Positions 29,409 to 39,835 of a stretch of 64,000 nucleotides of DNA are shown here, in pieces (positions within the stretch are counted from its first letter, which is position 1; the number at the start of each line of letters is the position of its first letter). Made by a program: the position numbers and the translations under genes. Source of the DNA: Roseibium sp. TrichSKD4 (GTDB lineage: Bacteria > Pseudomonadota > Alphaproteobacteria > Rhizobiales > Stappiaceae); contig NZ_GL476314.1 in assembly GCF_000148725.1 (NCBI RefSeq), positions 156,165-220,164 of the forward strand. The letters are read 5' to 3'. The notes under the pieces were generated by a model. The model was not told the origin of the DNA. It saw only the letters and a program-made list of their open reading frames with translations, and searched no databases.

Positions 29409-29900
29409 ATGCGCGATAAGATCAGTGCAGCCTTGAAGGTTGCTCAGGATGAAGAAGACAAACGTCGCACAGCGACGCTGCGCCTTGTGCAGATGGCGAT
29501 CAAGGATCGTGATGCAGCCGCTCGTGAGAACGGGCGCGACGGCGTGTCTGAAGAAGACGTGCTTGAAATCCTTCAAAAAATGGTGCGTCAACGCGAAAAA
29601 TCTGCCTCGGAATTTGAAGAGGCGGGTCAGCTGGAACTGGCCGAACAGGAACGCCTTGAACAAAATATCATCAGCGAGTTTTTACCCGTTCAGATTGATG
29701 ATGAAGAAATGCGTGCGATCTGTGAGGCAACGGTCAAGGATATCGACGCCCATGGGCTCAGAGATATTGGCCGATGTATGTCGACGCTGAAAGAGCGGTA
29801 TCCGGGCAAGATGGATTTTGTCCAGGCGTCGTGCCTGATGAAAGATCTGTTGCTCTCCGAACCCGCAGTGGATCACAGCGCCGACGCTTCCAAACAGTAA
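29409..29900 (+). CDS. GatB/YqeY-domain protein
   Basis: A 163-residue protein matching the YqeY family: MRDKISAALKVAQDEEDKRR, TLRLVQMAIKDRDAAAREN and a helical bundle with VLEILQKMVRQREKSASEFE, then EQERLEQNIISEFLP. The C-terminal part corresponds to the tRNA-binding domain shared with the GatB subunit of the Asp/Glu-tRNA amidotransferase. Its role as a free protein is unsettled. Its place between carA and dnaG is the usual alphaproteobacterial order. Confidence 0.9.
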   Translation: MRDKISAALKVAQDEEDKRRTATLRLVQMAIKDRDAAARENGRDGVSEEDVLEILQKMVRQREKSASEFEEAGQLELAEQERLEQNIISEFLPVQIDDEEMRAICEATVKDIDAHGLRDIGRCMSTLKERYPGKMDFVQASCLMKDLLLSEPAVDHSADASKQ

Positions 29901-30055
29901 TATCCACATCGATCCACTGTTACGCGGTCCGTGCATATTGCCGAATACGCGTTCCCCTAGACATGTGGTATGGATGCAGGGCTGCGAAACAACTTTTTGT
30001 TTAGTGACCCATCACCCCTTTGGCGGACAGAGTTTTCCGCAAGGCTTAGACCGTA

Positions 30056-32020
30056 ATGCGTTTTGACAACCGGCTTCTCGATGAAATTCGAGCTCGACTG
30101 ACCCTTTCGGACATCGTTGGGCGCCGTGTGACGTGGGATCGGCGTAAAACCCAGCCGGGCAAGGGGGATTATTGGGCTTGCTGCCCATTCCATCAAGAAA
30201 AGAGCCCGAGTTTTCACGTTGATGACCGGCGCAACCGATACAAGTGCTTTGGCTGCGGAGCCTCCGGTGATCATTTCAAGTTTTTGACGGAAACCGAGGG
30301 GCTAAATTTTCCAGAGGCCGTGGAGCGCTTGGCCGAACAGGCGGGTGTTGCTCTTCCTGCACCTGACCCACAAGCTGCAAAGCGTGAAAAGAAGCGGGCT
30401 GGTCTGGCGGATGTCTGCGAAATGGCGGCCCGTTTCTTTCAGATGGAGTTTTCTGCGCCGCGCGGGGAGCATGCACGCTCTTATGCGCTGAAGCGCGGAT
30501 TTACGCCGCAAACGCTTGCCGAGTTTCGGTTTGGTTACGCTCCAAGCACGCGCGACGCCCTGAAGAAATATCTGGCTGAGCGCGATGTCCCGGAAGAAGT
30601 GATGGTTGAGGCCGGTCTGGTCATCAAGCCGGACAATGGCCGACCGTCCTATGACCGGTTTCGTGGCCGGTTGATGATCCCGATTCAGGATGATCGCGGT
30701 CGTGTGGTTGCCTTTGGTGGGCGAACGCTGGATCCGGACGGGCAGCCCAAATATCTCAACTCGCCGGAAACCCCGCTCTTCCACAAAGGTGTGATGCTGT
30801 TTAATGCCCATAGAGCGCGAGAGCCTGCTTATAAGGCGGGTCGGGCCATCGTTGTCGAAGGTTATCTGGATGCAATTGCCTTGGCGCAGGCCGGGATCCC
30901 TTACGTGGTTTCAACACTTGGAACCGCGTTTACCGAGGATCAGGTGCTTCGTTTGTGGCGATTTGCGCCGGAGCCAGTGGTCTGTTTCGATGGTGATGCA
31001 GCGGGCACTGCCGCGGCGCATCGGGTAGTCGACCGGATTTTCCCTGTTCTAAAAAGCGGGTACTCCTTCCAGTTTTGTTTCCTGCCCGATGGCATGGACC
31101 CGGATGATCTCGTGCAGAAGGAAGGTGTGCCGGGATTTGAAGCGCAGGTTTCCAGTTCGCAAACCCTTTTTAATGTGGTTTGGGACCGGGAAGTTTCGGT
31201 TGCTCAACTTGATACGCCAGAGCGCAAGGCTGCACTGGAAAAACGCTTCGATGACCTGATCGACACCATCCGTGATCCTCGGGTCAAACGACGCTACCAG
31301 TTGGACTTAAAATTTCGGCTTTCCAACCTCTTTTTTGAGCAAGCGCGAAAAGGGCGGGGCGGGCGCCAGCAAGGGGCAGGGCGAGGCGAACGTCCAACGA
31401 TTACCGGCCCCGCACCGTCACCAGATACCCCGCTCTTTGGAACGGAGCGCCTGATTTGCGGATTAAGTGTCAAATATCCGCAGTTTCTGGATCGGCATCT
31501 GGAGCGGATTTCAGCGCTGCGGTTTTCAGACCCAGTCCATCAAAGGTTCTGTGATACATTATGTGCTCTGGTGAACGGACTTGAAGAGACGCCTGTTGCG
31601 ACCGTCGTTGATGGTCTGGATGAAACCTCACGACAGCTGATGGCTGAAGTGATCCAGCGCGAAGGCCCGTCCTCCGATGGTGCCGTCTCCCGTCATGGTG
31701 CCTTTTCAGCGTTGGCCCAGCGATTTCCGCTTTTGAAAGTTGATCCGCCAGAAGATTTCGTTGAGGCGGCGTTCCTGCATTTTCTGGATGTTCTTGAACT
31801 CAAGACGCTTGAGCAGGAATTGGAGAGGGAAATGGAAGCGGCGGAAACGGAACTTGACGAGGCGTCCTGGCATCGAATGCAGGCGATTACGCAAGATTTG
31901 TCCCGCCGGCGGGAAGAATGTGCTCGAGACGAGGGCGAACTTGCTGAGCGGGCGAAGAAGTTGAGATCAGCTCCACCATCGGCGCCGCCAGTTGATGCGC
32001 CAGCAATTCAGGCTGGATAG
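30056..32020 (+). CDS. dnaG: DNA primase
   Basis: A 654-residue primase that makes RNA primers at the replication fork. The CHC2-type zinc module is CCPFHQEKSPSFHVDD with YKCFGCGASGDHF (about residues 41-71). The catalytic core follows, with a TOPRIM domain near 270-350 (AIVVEGYLDAIALAQAGIP, then VVCFDGDAAGTAAAHR carrying the metal-binding acids). The last 200 residues form the DnaB-interacting helical region with a charged coiled coil (LEQELEREMEAAETELDEAS). It is followed by rpoD, the classic macromolecular-synthesis order. Confidence 0.96.
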   Translation: MRFDNRLLDEIRARLTLSDIVGRRVTWDRRKTQPGKGDYWACCPFHQEKSPSFHVDDRRNRYKCFGCGASGDHFKFLTETEGLNFPEAVERLAEQAGVALPAPDPQAAKREKKRAGLADVCEMAARFFQMEFSAPRGEHARSYALKRGFTPQTLAEFRFGYAPSTRDALKKYLAERDVPEEVMVEAGLVIKPDNGRPSYDRFRGRLMIPIQDDRGRVVAFGGRTLDPDGQPKYLNSPETPLFHKGVMLFNAHRAREPAYKAGRAIVVEGYLDAIALAQAGIPYVVSTLGTAFTEDQVLRLWRFAPEPVVCFDGDAAGTAAAHRVVDRIFPVLKSGYSFQFCFLPDGMDPDDLVQKEGVPGFEAQVSSSQTLFNVVWDREVSVAQLDTPERKAALEKRFDDLIDTIRDPRVKRRYQLDLKFRLSNLFFEQARKGRGGRQQGAGRGERPTITGPAPSPDTPLFGTERLICGLSVKYPQFLDRHLERISALRFSDPVHQRFCDTLCALVNGLEETPVATVVDGLDETSRQLMAEVIQREGPSSDGAVSRHGAFSALAQRFPLLKVDPPEDFVEAAFLHFLDVLELKTLEQELEREMEAAETELDEASWHRMQAITQDLSRRREECARDEGELAERAKKLRSAPPSAPPVDAPAIQAG

Positions 32021-32432
32021 GCCCAAAAACACGCCAAACCTGAAAAAAATTAACGATTCTGGTTGACCACTGCCGAATCACACTTGCGAATCCCAAACGT
32101 CAAGCTAAATACAGGACAGCAGCACATTCGCGCCGCGACGATATCAATATCGGCGGCATTAGTCTTTCCTGCTGCAGATACCCGAATGTCAACGTGCGGG
32201 CGCAGGGCGCGCAGGCGCGTTTCTTGTGTTTCGACCGGAAATTTCCTGATGAGCAGGCAAAACCGGTGGCACGGTTAATTGGGACTTAAGGGACGCAGCT
32301 TAAAACTCGAATCAGGAATATTTCCGATGATGGCGACTCAGGGCCGAGAACCTGGCCAGCATCTGATCGGGTGGAAGCAATTTTGGGCGCGCCGCGGTTG
32401 CCTTTGAGGCAACTGCGATTTTGGAGCACAAT
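32021..32432. other. dnaG-rpoD intergenic region
   Basis: A 412-bp spacer that must carry at least one rpoD promoter. I found no ORF with support and no hairpin strong enough to call a terminator, so readthrough from dnaG is possible. Confidence 0.4.
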
Positions 32433-34442
32433 ATGGTAGCTAAGGCGACACAAGCAGACGAAACACAGGACAACGCAGCGGATGGTCCGGATGGCCCGCT
32501 CCTGGATTTGTCGGATGCCGCCGTCAAAAAGATGATCAAGGCCGCCAAGAAGCGCGGTTTTGTGACTTATGACGAGTTGAACGAGGTTTTGCCGTCCGAG
32601 CAAGTGTCTTCTGAAAAGATCGAAGACATAATGTCCATGTTGTCCGATATGGGCATCAATGTGATTGAGGCGGACGAGGCAGAAGAAGGCGGACCGGATG
32701 AAGTGGACGGCGGAGAGCTGACCACAACTAAGACAACCGCTGTTGCCAAAACCACCACGAAAGAGCCGACAGACCGAACCGATGACCCGGTTCGCATGTA
32801 TCTGCGTGAAATGGGCTCTGTCGAGCTTCTGTCCCGTGAAGGCGAAATCGCCATCGCCAAGCGGATTGAAGCTGGCCGTGAGGCCATGATCGCAGGGCTT
32901 TGCGAAAGCCCGCTGACATTCCAGGCCATCATCATTTGGCGCGATGAGCTCAACGAAGGCAACGTGCTTCTTCGTGACATCATCGATCTGGAAGCAACCT
33001 ATGCCGGCCCGGACGCAAAGGCTGGCCCGACTGGCGCGAATGATGATGACCCTGATGGGGAGTCCGGCAACGACAATGCTGAGGCACGTTCCCCGGATGC
33101 GGCCAATTCGGAACGCGGTGAAGATCAGGAAGGCGCTGAAGGCGATGACGAGGATGACGACGAGTTCGAATCCAACGTCTCCCTGTCTGCCATGGAAGCG
33201 GAGCTGAAGCCGCAGGTTCTGGAAACCTTCGACAACATCGCTGACAACTACAAAAAGCTGCGCCGTCTTCAGGATCAGCTGGTTGAAAACAAGCTGGCCA
33301 ACAAGACCTTGTCTCCGTCTCAAGAGCGTCGTTACAAGAAGCTCAAGGAAGACATTGTTGTTGACGTGAAAAGCCTGTCGCTCAACCAGAACCGTATTGA
33401 TGCTCTGGTGACCCAGCTTTATGACATCAACAAGCGCCTGATGGGCTATGAAGGCCGTCTTCTGCGTCTCGCTGATAGCTATAATGTCGACCGGTCTGAC
33501 TTCCTGAAACAGTATCAGGGTGCCGAGCTTGACCCGAACTGGCTGCGCAAGGTGGCCAATCTTTCCTCTCGCGGTTGGAAAAACTTCATCGCGAAAGAAA
33601 AGGAAACTGTTCGCGAGTTGCGTCAGGAAATCCAGACGCTTGCAACCGAGACAGGCCTTGAGATCACTGAATTCCGCCGCATCGTTGCCATGGTGCAAAA
33701 AGGTGAGCGGGAAGCGCGGATCGCCAAGAAGGAAATGGTCGAGGCCAACCTGCGTCTCGTTATTTCCATTGCGAAGAAATACACCAACCGGGGCCTGCAG
33801 TTCCTGGATTTGATTCAGGAAGGCAATATTGGTCTGATGAAGGCCGTGGACAAATTTGAGTATCGCCGCGGTTACAAGTTCTCCACCTATGCAACATGGT
33901 GGATCCGGCAGGCGATCACTCGGTCTATCGCCGACCAGGCTCGTACGATCCGTATTCCGGTGCACATGATCGAGACGATCAACAAGATCGTCCGCACATC
34001 GCGCCAGATGCTGCACGAGATTGGCCGTGAGCCGACCCCGGAAGAGCTGGCTGAAAAGCTGCAGATGCCGCTGGAAAAGGTCCGTAAGGTTCTGAAGATC
34101 GCGAAAGAGCCGATCTCCCTTGAAACGCCGATTGGCGATGAGGAAGATTCGCATCTTGGCGACTTCATTGAGGACAAGAACGCGGTGCTGCCGATTGATG
34201 CGGCCATCCAGTCGAACCTGCGCGAGACCACGACCCGCGTGCTTGCGTCTCTGACACCGCGTGAAGAACGCGTTCTTCGCATGCGCTTCGGCATTGGCAT
34301 GAACACTGACCACACGTTGGAAGAAGTTGGCCAGCAGTTCAGCGTTACCCGCGAACGTATACGTCAGATTGAGGCAAAGGCGCTGCGCAAGCTGAAGCAC
34401 CCAAGTCGCTCCCGCAAGCTGCGCTCGTTCCTCGACAGCTAA
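32433..34442 (+). CDS. rpoD: Primary sigma factor RpoD (sigma-70)
   Basis: A 669-residue housekeeping sigma factor. Region 1.1 covers about residues 18-95, and region 1.2 contains [21 protein letters not shown] long acidic spacer (about 185-250, rich in D, E, G) is typical of alphaproteobacteria. Region 2 has [40 protein letters not shown] and [16 protein letters not shown]. Region 4 has [21 protein letters not shown] chose ATG 32433, preceded at 6 nt by GGAG; a TTG 12 bp earlier is in frame but worse placed. Confidence 0.97.
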   Translation: MVAKATQADETQDNAADGPDGPLLDLSDAAVKKMIKAAKKRGFVTYDELNEVLPSEQVSSEKIEDIMSMLSDMGINVIEADEAEEGGPDEVDGGELTTTKTTAVAKTTTKEPTDRTDDPVRMYLREMGSVELLSREGEIAIAKRIEAGREAMIAGLCESPLTFQAIIIWRDELNEGNVLLRDIIDLEATYAGPDAKAGPTGANDDDPDGESGNDNAEARSPDAANSERGEDQEGAEGDDEDDDEFESNVSLSAMEAELKPQVLETFDNIADNYKKLRRLQDQLVENKLANKTLSPSQERRYKKLKEDIVVDVKSLSLNQNRIDALVTQLYDINKRLMGYEGRLLRLADSYNVDRSDFLKQYQGAELDPNWLRKVANLSSRGWKNFIAKEKETVRELRQEIQTLATETGLEITEFRRIVAMVQKGEREARIAKKEMVEANLRLVISIAKKYTNRGLQFLDLIQEGNIGLMKAVDKFEYRRGYKFSTYATWWIRQAITRSIADQARTIRIPVHMIETINKIVRTSRQMLHEIGREPTPEELAEKLQMPLEKVRKVLKIAKEPISLETPIGDEEDSHLGDFIEDKNAVLPIDAAIQSNLRETTTRVLASLTPREERVLRMRFGIGMNTDHTLEEVGQQFSVTRERIRQIEAKALRKLKHPSRSRKLRSFLDS

Positions 34443-34465
34443 GCAGAACGTATTGATACTAAAGA

Positions 34466-34496
34466 AAAACCCGGCCCGAGCGCCGGGTTTTTTGTT
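34466..34496 (+). terminator. Terminator of rpoD
   Basis: A perfect 9-bp stem AAACCCGGC / GCCGGGTTT (34467-34475 with 34482-34490, 6-nt loop) followed by TTTGTTTT, 24 nt after the stop. Confidence 0.9.
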
Positions 34497-34507
34497 TTGG
34501 CTGCCTT

Positions 34508-35755
<1,248 letters not shown>

Positions 35756-35757
35756 CG

Positions 35758-37218
35758 TTATTTACTCTCTTGAGCGATAATGCGGCTGCGCAGCACCAGA
35801 ATTGCGCTGGCCGGAATTAAGCTCAATGCAGCGACTATGTAGAAGATATCGGCTCCAGCGGCCTCAATTGCCGCGCGATCCAGAAGGCTTCCCTTTCCCG
35901 GATCAATCAATCCAATCGCGATCGCCAAAAGACCCGTCAGCCCTCCACCAATTGCCACACCAGCAGAACTGATCGTCGGCAAAATGGCTGACACAAGGTC
36001 CTGCTCGCTACCCTTGGCAGAATACATCATGGCGCGAACGAGGATCTGGTTGGAGATGCCATATCCGGCTCCGGTCACAAAAGCGGCCAGCATGAATATG
36101 GACAATGAGACGAGCGTAACGGCAACGCCTGTCATTGCCAGACCGGCTGCGATGAGCGCTGGTCCAATTGCCAGATATGTCATCTCTCGTGAGCGGGTTG
36201 GGGCCCGCGCCGAAATCCACGCAAATATGGTCCAGGCTGCAGCCAACAAGGCAGCCACATAGCTGGCCTCCGTCACACTGAGTCCCCACAGGACCTGTCC
36301 ATATGTCGTGATGAAGAGAGCACGCACGGCGGCTGCGAGTGATGTCATGAAGACAATCCAGGTCCCAAGACCAATCAGGGTGGACGGGCGGAACGCCTCC
36401 TTTGGGAACAGCCGTGTTCCACAGCTAGCTTGATCAGCTTGAAGCAGCCAGATGGTGCAAACAACGCCAGCTATTAGAACCGAGGCAATGGCAAGGGGTT
36501 GGCGGAATTCACCAATGGCAGTCAAGAGCAGAACACTGACAAGCAGAAGGGACAGACGCCCATAGAGTGTTGATTTCCGGCCACTGGTTTCAGTCGAGGC
36601 GGCTTTTTTATGTGCCGGAACAGCAACCAGGATCAGGGCCAGCAACAAAAGCGTAAGGGGAATGTTGATCAGGAACGCTGCTCGCCATGACCAAAGTTCA
36701 GTCAAGAACCCCGCCGATACCGGCCCAATGCCGGCCGCCAAGGCACAGACCCCTGCCAAAAGAGCGAAGATCTTTGGGGCTACATTTTGCGGAAAAATGT
36801 CGGGAATGAGCGCGTAACAAAGTGCAATGATCATGCCTTCGCCGAAACCCTGAACGGCGCGGCCCACAATCAAACCTTCAAAGAAGGGGCTGAGGCCTGC
36901 AATCACGGAGCCAGCGGCTAACAGCAGCGTTGCAAAGATGAATGGAGCGCGCCCGCCGTGGCGCTGTTTGAGGGCCCCGGTCAGGCACCCGGCCAGAATC
37001 GCCATCATCTCAAAGGATGAAAATACCCAAAACGCCCGATTTTGCCCGCCGAGGTCACGAAGAATGTCTGGCAAAACAGCGCTGGTGACAAAGCCGTTGA
37101 TTGCATGTGACCCAACACCAAGAACGAGAGTGAGGGTGCCGATGGCTCTGGGACCCATAAGAAAGTCGGTTTGAAACCCGGACCACCAGGATCGGGGAGG
37201 GGATGTGGTTACAGACAT
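35758..37218 (-). CDS. MFS transporter (DHA2-like drug/solute exporter)
   Basis: About 486 residues with roughly 14 hydrophobic helices. The first helices carry SHAINGFVTSAVLPDILRDL and GCLTGALKQRHGGRAPFIFA, the family loop 2-3 motif in variant form, then GRAVQGFGEGMIIALCYALI, the motif C-like region. The layout (14 helices, a loop near the middle with AHKKAASTETSGRKSTLYGR) suggests the DHA2 drug:proton antiporter group. The substrate cannot be read. ATG 37218 (MSVTTSPPRSW) is chosen; an ATG 12 bp upstream is in frame. It is convergent with the TonB-like gene, 2 bp away. Confidence 0.85.
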   Translation of the reverse strand: MSVTTSPPRSWWSGFQTDFLMGPRAIGTLTLVLGVGSHAINGFVTSAVLPDILRDLGGQNRAFWVFSSFEMMAILAGCLTGALKQRHGGRAPFIFATLLLAAGSVIAGLSPFFEGLIVGRAVQGFGEGMIIALCYALIPDIFPQNVAPKIFALLAGVCALAAGIGPVSAGFLTELWSWRAAFLINIPLTLLLLALILVAVPAHKKAASTETSGRKSTLYGRLSLLLVSVLLLTAIGEFRQPLAIASVLIAGVVCTIWLLQADQASCGTRLFPKEAFRPSTLIGLGTWIVFMTSLAAAVRALFITTYGQVLWGLSVTEASYVAALLAAAWTIFAWISARAPTRSREMTYLAIGPALIAAGLAMTGVAVTLVSLSIFMLAAFVTGAGYGISNQILVRAMMYSAKGSEQDLVSAILPTISSAGVAIGGGLTGLLAIAIGLIDPGKGSLLDRAAIEAAGADIFYIVAALSLIPASAILVLRSRIIAQESK

Positions 37219-37388
37219 CGCATAATCCAATATAGAAAGAAAAATCTTTCCATATTGATGCGCCTGATAATTTGAAAAGTAAAGACTTATTTTATTTCAG
37301 GCATAGCTCGCTCGTCGTGAACACTTGAATATTGCATCTGTTTGAGTTTTCTATTTTTGGTAGAATTGTTTTTGGCGGCAGAGGTTTC

Positions 37389-38171
37389 ATGTTGAAGTTT
37401 TTTGGAGCGTTTGTAGCAGGCATGTTTTTGTCGCTTGTTGGGGCAAACGGCTGGGAAACGCCCAAAATCCGAGATGGTGGTGCTAGCAAATGGGAGTTCA
37501 TTTTTGCTCCTTATCTGCTTGCGCCGACAATTGAAGGTGATTCCAGTATCGGACGCCTTCCCAATGTTGGTTTGAATGTTGCACCGGGCTCCATATTCGA
37601 GCACTTGCAGTTTGGGGCAATGGGCCATTTTGAGGCGCTCTATGATCAGCGTTTTGGCCTAGTTCTTGATGTCGCCTATATGAACCTCGGTTCAGGAACG
37701 ACCTTTCCTGCCGTTGGAGGGTCGGTTAAATCCGGTGTCAAACAAGCTGTTACCGAATTCATGTTGGGTTATAGGTTTTGGAAAAGTGATCGTGCTTGGT
37801 TGGAGGCCTATGCTGGTGGACGTTGGTGGCACAACGAGCTGAAGGTGACTGCTGCTGTTCCTGCCGCAGGTTTTTCGCGCACGATTACAGAGAACTGGGT
37901 AGACCCGGTTGTCGGACTTCGAGGGCAGGCGTTTGTTGCGGACAAAGTCTCGCTCTATGGGAGCGCAAATATTGGCGGTTTTGGTCTCGTCTCGGATTTT
38001 TCCTGGGCTCTGCAAGGTGGTGTCGGCTATCACTTTACGGATCGTGTGGCCCTGCAGCTGCAATACAAGGGCACCGGTGTAGACTACGATAATGACAAGA
38101 GCGGAGCCTCTGCATTTTCATATAATACGGTCACACATGGTCTGATGGTTGGCGTCGCTATCCGCTTTTGA
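37389..38171 (+). CDS. Outer-membrane beta-barrel protein
   Basis: A 260-residue exported protein. A signal peptide covers residues 1-20 (MLKFFGAFVAGMFLSLVGANG). The rest alternates polar and aromatic residues as in 8- to 12-strand barrels: KWEFIFAPYLLAPTIEGD, GLVLDVAYMNLGSG, AWLEAYAGGRWWHNEL, WALQGGVGYHFTDRVALQLQ, and the last strand THGLMVGVAIRF ends in phenylalanine, the BAM signal. It resembles small OmpW/Omp25-type porin-like proteins without clear membership. The open frame starts 57 bp earlier, but ATG 37389 begins the signal peptide. Confidence 0.75.
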   Translation: MLKFFGAFVAGMFLSLVGANGWETPKIRDGGASKWEFIFAPYLLAPTIEGDSSIGRLPNVGLNVAPGSIFEHLQFGAMGHFEALYDQRFGLVLDVAYMNLGSGTTFPAVGGSVKSGVKQAVTEFMLGYRFWKSDRAWLEAYAGGRWWHNELKVTAAVPAAGFSRTITENWVDPVVGLRGQAFVADKVSLYGSANIGGFGLVSDFSWALQGGVGYHFTDRVALQLQYKGTGVDYDNDKSGASAFSYNTVTHGLMVGVAIRF

Positions 38172-38267
38172 AATCACTACGAATTTCCGAACATGTAAGA
38201 AATTTGACCTATCGTAAGAATCATGTGGCTGGCGTAAGAGCCCTAATGACGTAAGGCGGTGTGGCAT

Positions 38268-38693
38268 ATGAGCATGACAGAAACGCGGGAATTGCTGGAA
38301 GCCTATTTTGCGGCATTCAATGCCGGTGAGACCGGTAAGATGGTAGCGTTGGTGACTGATGACGTGATTCATGACGTGAATCAGGGGGAACGCCGGGTCG
38401 GAAAGGAAGAGTTTTGGGCATTTAATCTGCTCATGAGCAAATCCTACAAGGAGCAGCTCAACAACATCGTGGTGATGGCATCTGAAGATGGAACCCGTGG
38501 ATCGGCAGAATTCATCGTCGATGGCACCTATCTGGAAAGTCAGGATGGCCTTCCAAAAGCGGGTGGGCAAACCTATACGCTGCCAGCGGGTACTTTTTTC
38601 GAGGTCCGCGAGGGCAAGATTTCCCGGATCACGACTTACTATAATTTACAGGACTGGATCTCTCAGGTTTCCCTAGATCCAGCGGCGGAGTGA
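38268..38693 (+). CDS. Ketosteroid-isomerase-related SnoaL-like protein (copy 1)
   Basis: A 141-residue NTF2-fold protein beginning MSMTETRELLEAYFAAFNAG. TDDVIHDVNQGERRVGKEEFWAF and SRITTYYNLQDWISQVS match a family annotated as ketosteroid-isomerase-related. The deep cone usually holds a small hydrophobic ligand or substrate, but no catalytic claim can be made. It is paralogous to the next gene: both share AAFNAG, VTDDV, INQ/VNQ and ITTYYN/MTAYYN positions. ATG 38274 is an equally possible start. Confidence 0.75.
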   Translation: MSMTETRELLEAYFAAFNAGETGKMVALVTDDVIHDVNQGERRVGKEEFWAFNLLMSKSYKEQLNNIVVMASEDGTRGSAEFIVDGTYLESQDGLPKAGGQTYTLPAGTFFEVREGKISRITTYYNLQDWISQVSLDPAAE

Positions 38694-38967
38694 GTTGATC
38701 TCTCTATAATTTCATTAAAATTATATGCACTTATAAAGTGCATGTCAGGAGGCCGATTCCAAGTTTGTTTCGGGGATCAGCTTTCTCAACCAGTGTTGTG
38801 CGCTGCGTAATTTTTAGCGTTTTGAATTTGTTAAGGCTGGTGCCTTGTAGGCAGCGTTTCAATTCACAGGATGTTGTGAGGAGCCAAGTTCGCCTTCAGA
38901 ATTATGGGAGTGTTGGCCGATCAATTTGACCGGGCCTGTTTCCAGTAAAACTGAGCGAGGGCGTGCA

Positions 38968-39447
38968 ATGACGCAAACGAGACTTCGGGCGCTTTTGAAT
39001 ACATTCTTCGCCGCATTCAATGCCGGTGATACCGCACAGCTGAGCCAGCTTGTAACCGATGATGTTGTGCTGGACATCAATCAGGAGCAGCGTCGGGTTG
39101 GGAGAGATGCATTTTTGGCGTTCAATGCCTTGATGCGCCAATCTTTCAAGGAGCGGGTGTGCAGCTTACGGATCCATGTGTCCGAAGACGGTATGAGAGC
39201 CGGCGCGGAGTACAAGGTTTCCGGCTCTTGCGCATTCAATTTAGGGGAGAATGGTGCGTGGTCATCATCTGCTCAGGAACGGTATTTGCTTTCGGTTGGA
39301 AGTTTTTTTGAGCTTCGGGGCAACCGTATTGCCCGCATGACGGCCTACTATAATGAAGTCGACAGGATCGCGCGTGCGGTGCCTCCGGGTGCTCAGTTGC
39401 CTCAATCTGCGCGGCTAAAGCAATTCGCGAACCAGATTGCAGCCTGA
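38968..39447 (+). CDS. Ketosteroid-isomerase-related SnoaL-like protein (copy 2)
   Basis: A 159-residue paralogue of the gene 275 bp upstream. Shared features are LLNTFFAAFNAGDT, LVTDDVVLDINQEQRRVGRD and ARMTAYYNEVDRIARAV. It differs by an insertion near residues 90-105 (FNLGENGAWSSSAQER) and by a 20-residue C-terminal tail. ATG 38968 has GAGGG 8 nt upstream; the longer frame from 38926 does not. The pair is a diverged tandem duplication; whether they form a mixed complex is open. Confidence 0.75.
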   Translation: MTQTRLRALLNTFFAAFNAGDTAQLSQLVTDDVVLDINQEQRRVGRDAFLAFNALMRQSFKERVCSLRIHVSEDGMRAGAEYKVSGSCAFNLGENGAWSSSAQERYLLSVGSFFELRGNRIARMTAYYNEVDRIARAVPPGAQLPQSARLKQFANQIAA

Positions 39448-39488
39448 TGAACGAGGGTGATTGACGACGCAACGGAATTAAGTTAGCT

Positions 39489-39516
39489 CTATATAACTAG
39501 AAAATTAGTTATATAG
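39489..39516. promoter_or_regulatory. Palindromic operator of the ArsR gene
   Basis: CTATATAACTA (39489-39499) and TAGTTATATAG (39506-39516) are perfect inverted arms around a 6-nt spacer, 7 nt before the GTG start. This AT-rich layout is typical of ArsR/SmtB operators (a 12-2-12-like dyad overlapping the promoter), so autorepression is very likely. Confidence 0.75.
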
Positions 39517-39523
39517 GTGCATT

Positions 39524-39835
39524 GTGGAGCTTGATACAGCAGCAGGTGGATTTGCAGCGCTTGGGTCTGAGGCGCGGATGCAGGTGCTTCTTAGTCTGGT
39601 TCGGGCGGGTGGCGATGGCCTGACGGTTGGCGAAATTCAGGTGCGCACCGGGATGGCTGCCTCTACACTTGCCCATCATTTGCGCCTTCTCACGACAGCT
39701 GGATTGGTTGAGCAGGAAAAACAGGGACGCAGTGTGATCAACCGCGCCGCGTTCTCTCATCTTGAGGAGCTCGCCGGATACATTCTCAAAGAATGCTGTG
39801 CCGATCAGAAATGCACAGATGGAGCGGCGGCATGA
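39524..39835 (+). CDS. ArsR-family metal-responsive repressor
   Basis: A 103-residue winged-helix repressor: ARMQVLLSLVRAGGDGLTVG, then MAASTLAHHLRLLTTAGLVE and the wing QEKQGRSVINRAAFSH. A cysteine cluster in the C-terminus (KECCADQKC) is a likely thiophilic metal or metalloid site. It starts at GTG 39524, directly after the palindrome, and its stop overlaps the permease start by ATGA (39832-39835), so the two are co-translated. It probably represses both genes until a metal ion or arsenical binds. Confidence 0.88.
   Translation: MELDTAAGGFAALGSEARMQVLLSLVRAGGDGLTVGEIQVRTGMAASTLAHHLRLLTTAGLVEQEKQGRSVINRAAFSHLEELAGYILKECCADQKCTDGAAA

Noticed and set aside
29166-29663. N-terminal extension of carA by 166 codons
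   Set aside because: The extension is unrelated to CarA and covers the promoter side of yqeY; the ATG at 29165 gives the standard length.
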